Assembly (NCBI RefSeq): GCF_007197775.1
Contig: NZ_CP041638.1
Location: forward strand, 2,542,001-2,606,000
DNA length: 64,000 bases
Reading direction: 5' to 3'
Source: Thalassotalea sp. PS06
GTDB lineage: Bacteria; Pseudomonadota; Gammaproteobacteria; Enterobacterales; Alteromonadaceae
Shown: piece after piece, positions 63,961 to 64,000 of the stretch
How the letters are laid out: every line of letters starts with the position of its first letter
Position numbering within the stretch: position 1 is the first letter of the stretch
The notes under the pieces: model-generated
The model's database searches: none
Told to the model about the DNA's origin: nothing
Seen by the model: the letters and a program-made list of their open reading frames with translations, nothing else
Position numbers and translations under genes: made by a program

Positions 63961-64000
63961 CATTCAAAATCTCGAAGTGTTTTTAAAACGGAAGTGCTAA

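Overview
The window looks like chromosomal DNA of a marine gammaproteobacterium of the Alteromonadales, probably Colwelliaceae (Thalassotalea/Colwellia-like). This is inferred from protein style, moderate GC, a non-PTS GlcNAc pathway with a TonB receptor, abundant intergenic hairpin repeats, and the tRNA-ubiF-miaB-ybeZ-ybeY-corC-lnt block, whose order matches Escherichia coli. No phage, plasmid or CRISPR locus is visible. No database search was possible; names rest on motifs and remembered family features.

Layout. 1-12.4 kb is mostly housekeeping: a partial Cys-motif protein, RhlE-like helicase, AGCS symporter, a voltage-gated ion channel, an EamA transporter, a FemAB/GNAT-like protein, an exported amidohydrolase, a SlyD-like prolyl isomerase, the transhydrogenase pair pntA-pntB and a small exported protein. 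12.4-16.8 kb is an AcrAB-like RND pump. 17-32.4 kb is a GlcNAc/chitin-oligosaccharide locus: TonB receptor, SapC-like protein, two flavin halogenase-like proteins and a GH20 hexosaminidase lipoprotein, then kinase, deaminase/isomerase, deacetylase and NagP transporter, with a divergent LacI regulator. Two nearly identical palindromes (21491 and 31046) mark both promoters and tie the halves into one probable NagR regulon. 32.4-37.5 kb is a TetR-controlled second RND pump with an operator between the divergent genes.

37.7-39.4 kb carries five tRNA genes (Met, Leu, Gln, Gln, then a second identical Leu) around a repeat-bounded element and a small membrane protein. 39.5-47.4 kb is ubiF, a small exported protein, miaB, ybeZ, a possible 49-codon gene, ybeY, corC and lnt. 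47.5-56.3 kb holds an exported amidohydrolase, an exported Tpx, a DUF924 protein, an Hsp20, a membrane glycosyltransferase, DUF3429 and DCC proteins, an SDR and a quinone oxidoreductase.

56.5-59 kb is the most interesting region. An RpoH paralogue is translationally coupled to a 100-residue membrane-anchored protein, which in turn follows a truncated ABC ATPase, and a second hsp20 lies next to them. The leaders of both hsp20 genes and of the small gene before the sigma factor contain the same hairpin pairing a UUGCU motif with the ribosome binding site, as in ROSE RNA thermometers. Both hsp20 genes also have sigma-32-like promoters. The picture is a heat-shock module controlled at transcription and translation.

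59-64 kb holds DbpA, a CspA-type protein, a fragment of a probable FAD monooxygenase, a zinc-ribbon protein and an exported protein, among two arrays of consecutive hairpins joined by short conserved linkers. These hairpin arrays, the repeats with ATACCAAT ends, and a GTCTGC-rich dispersed repeat are the main structures not explained by genes.
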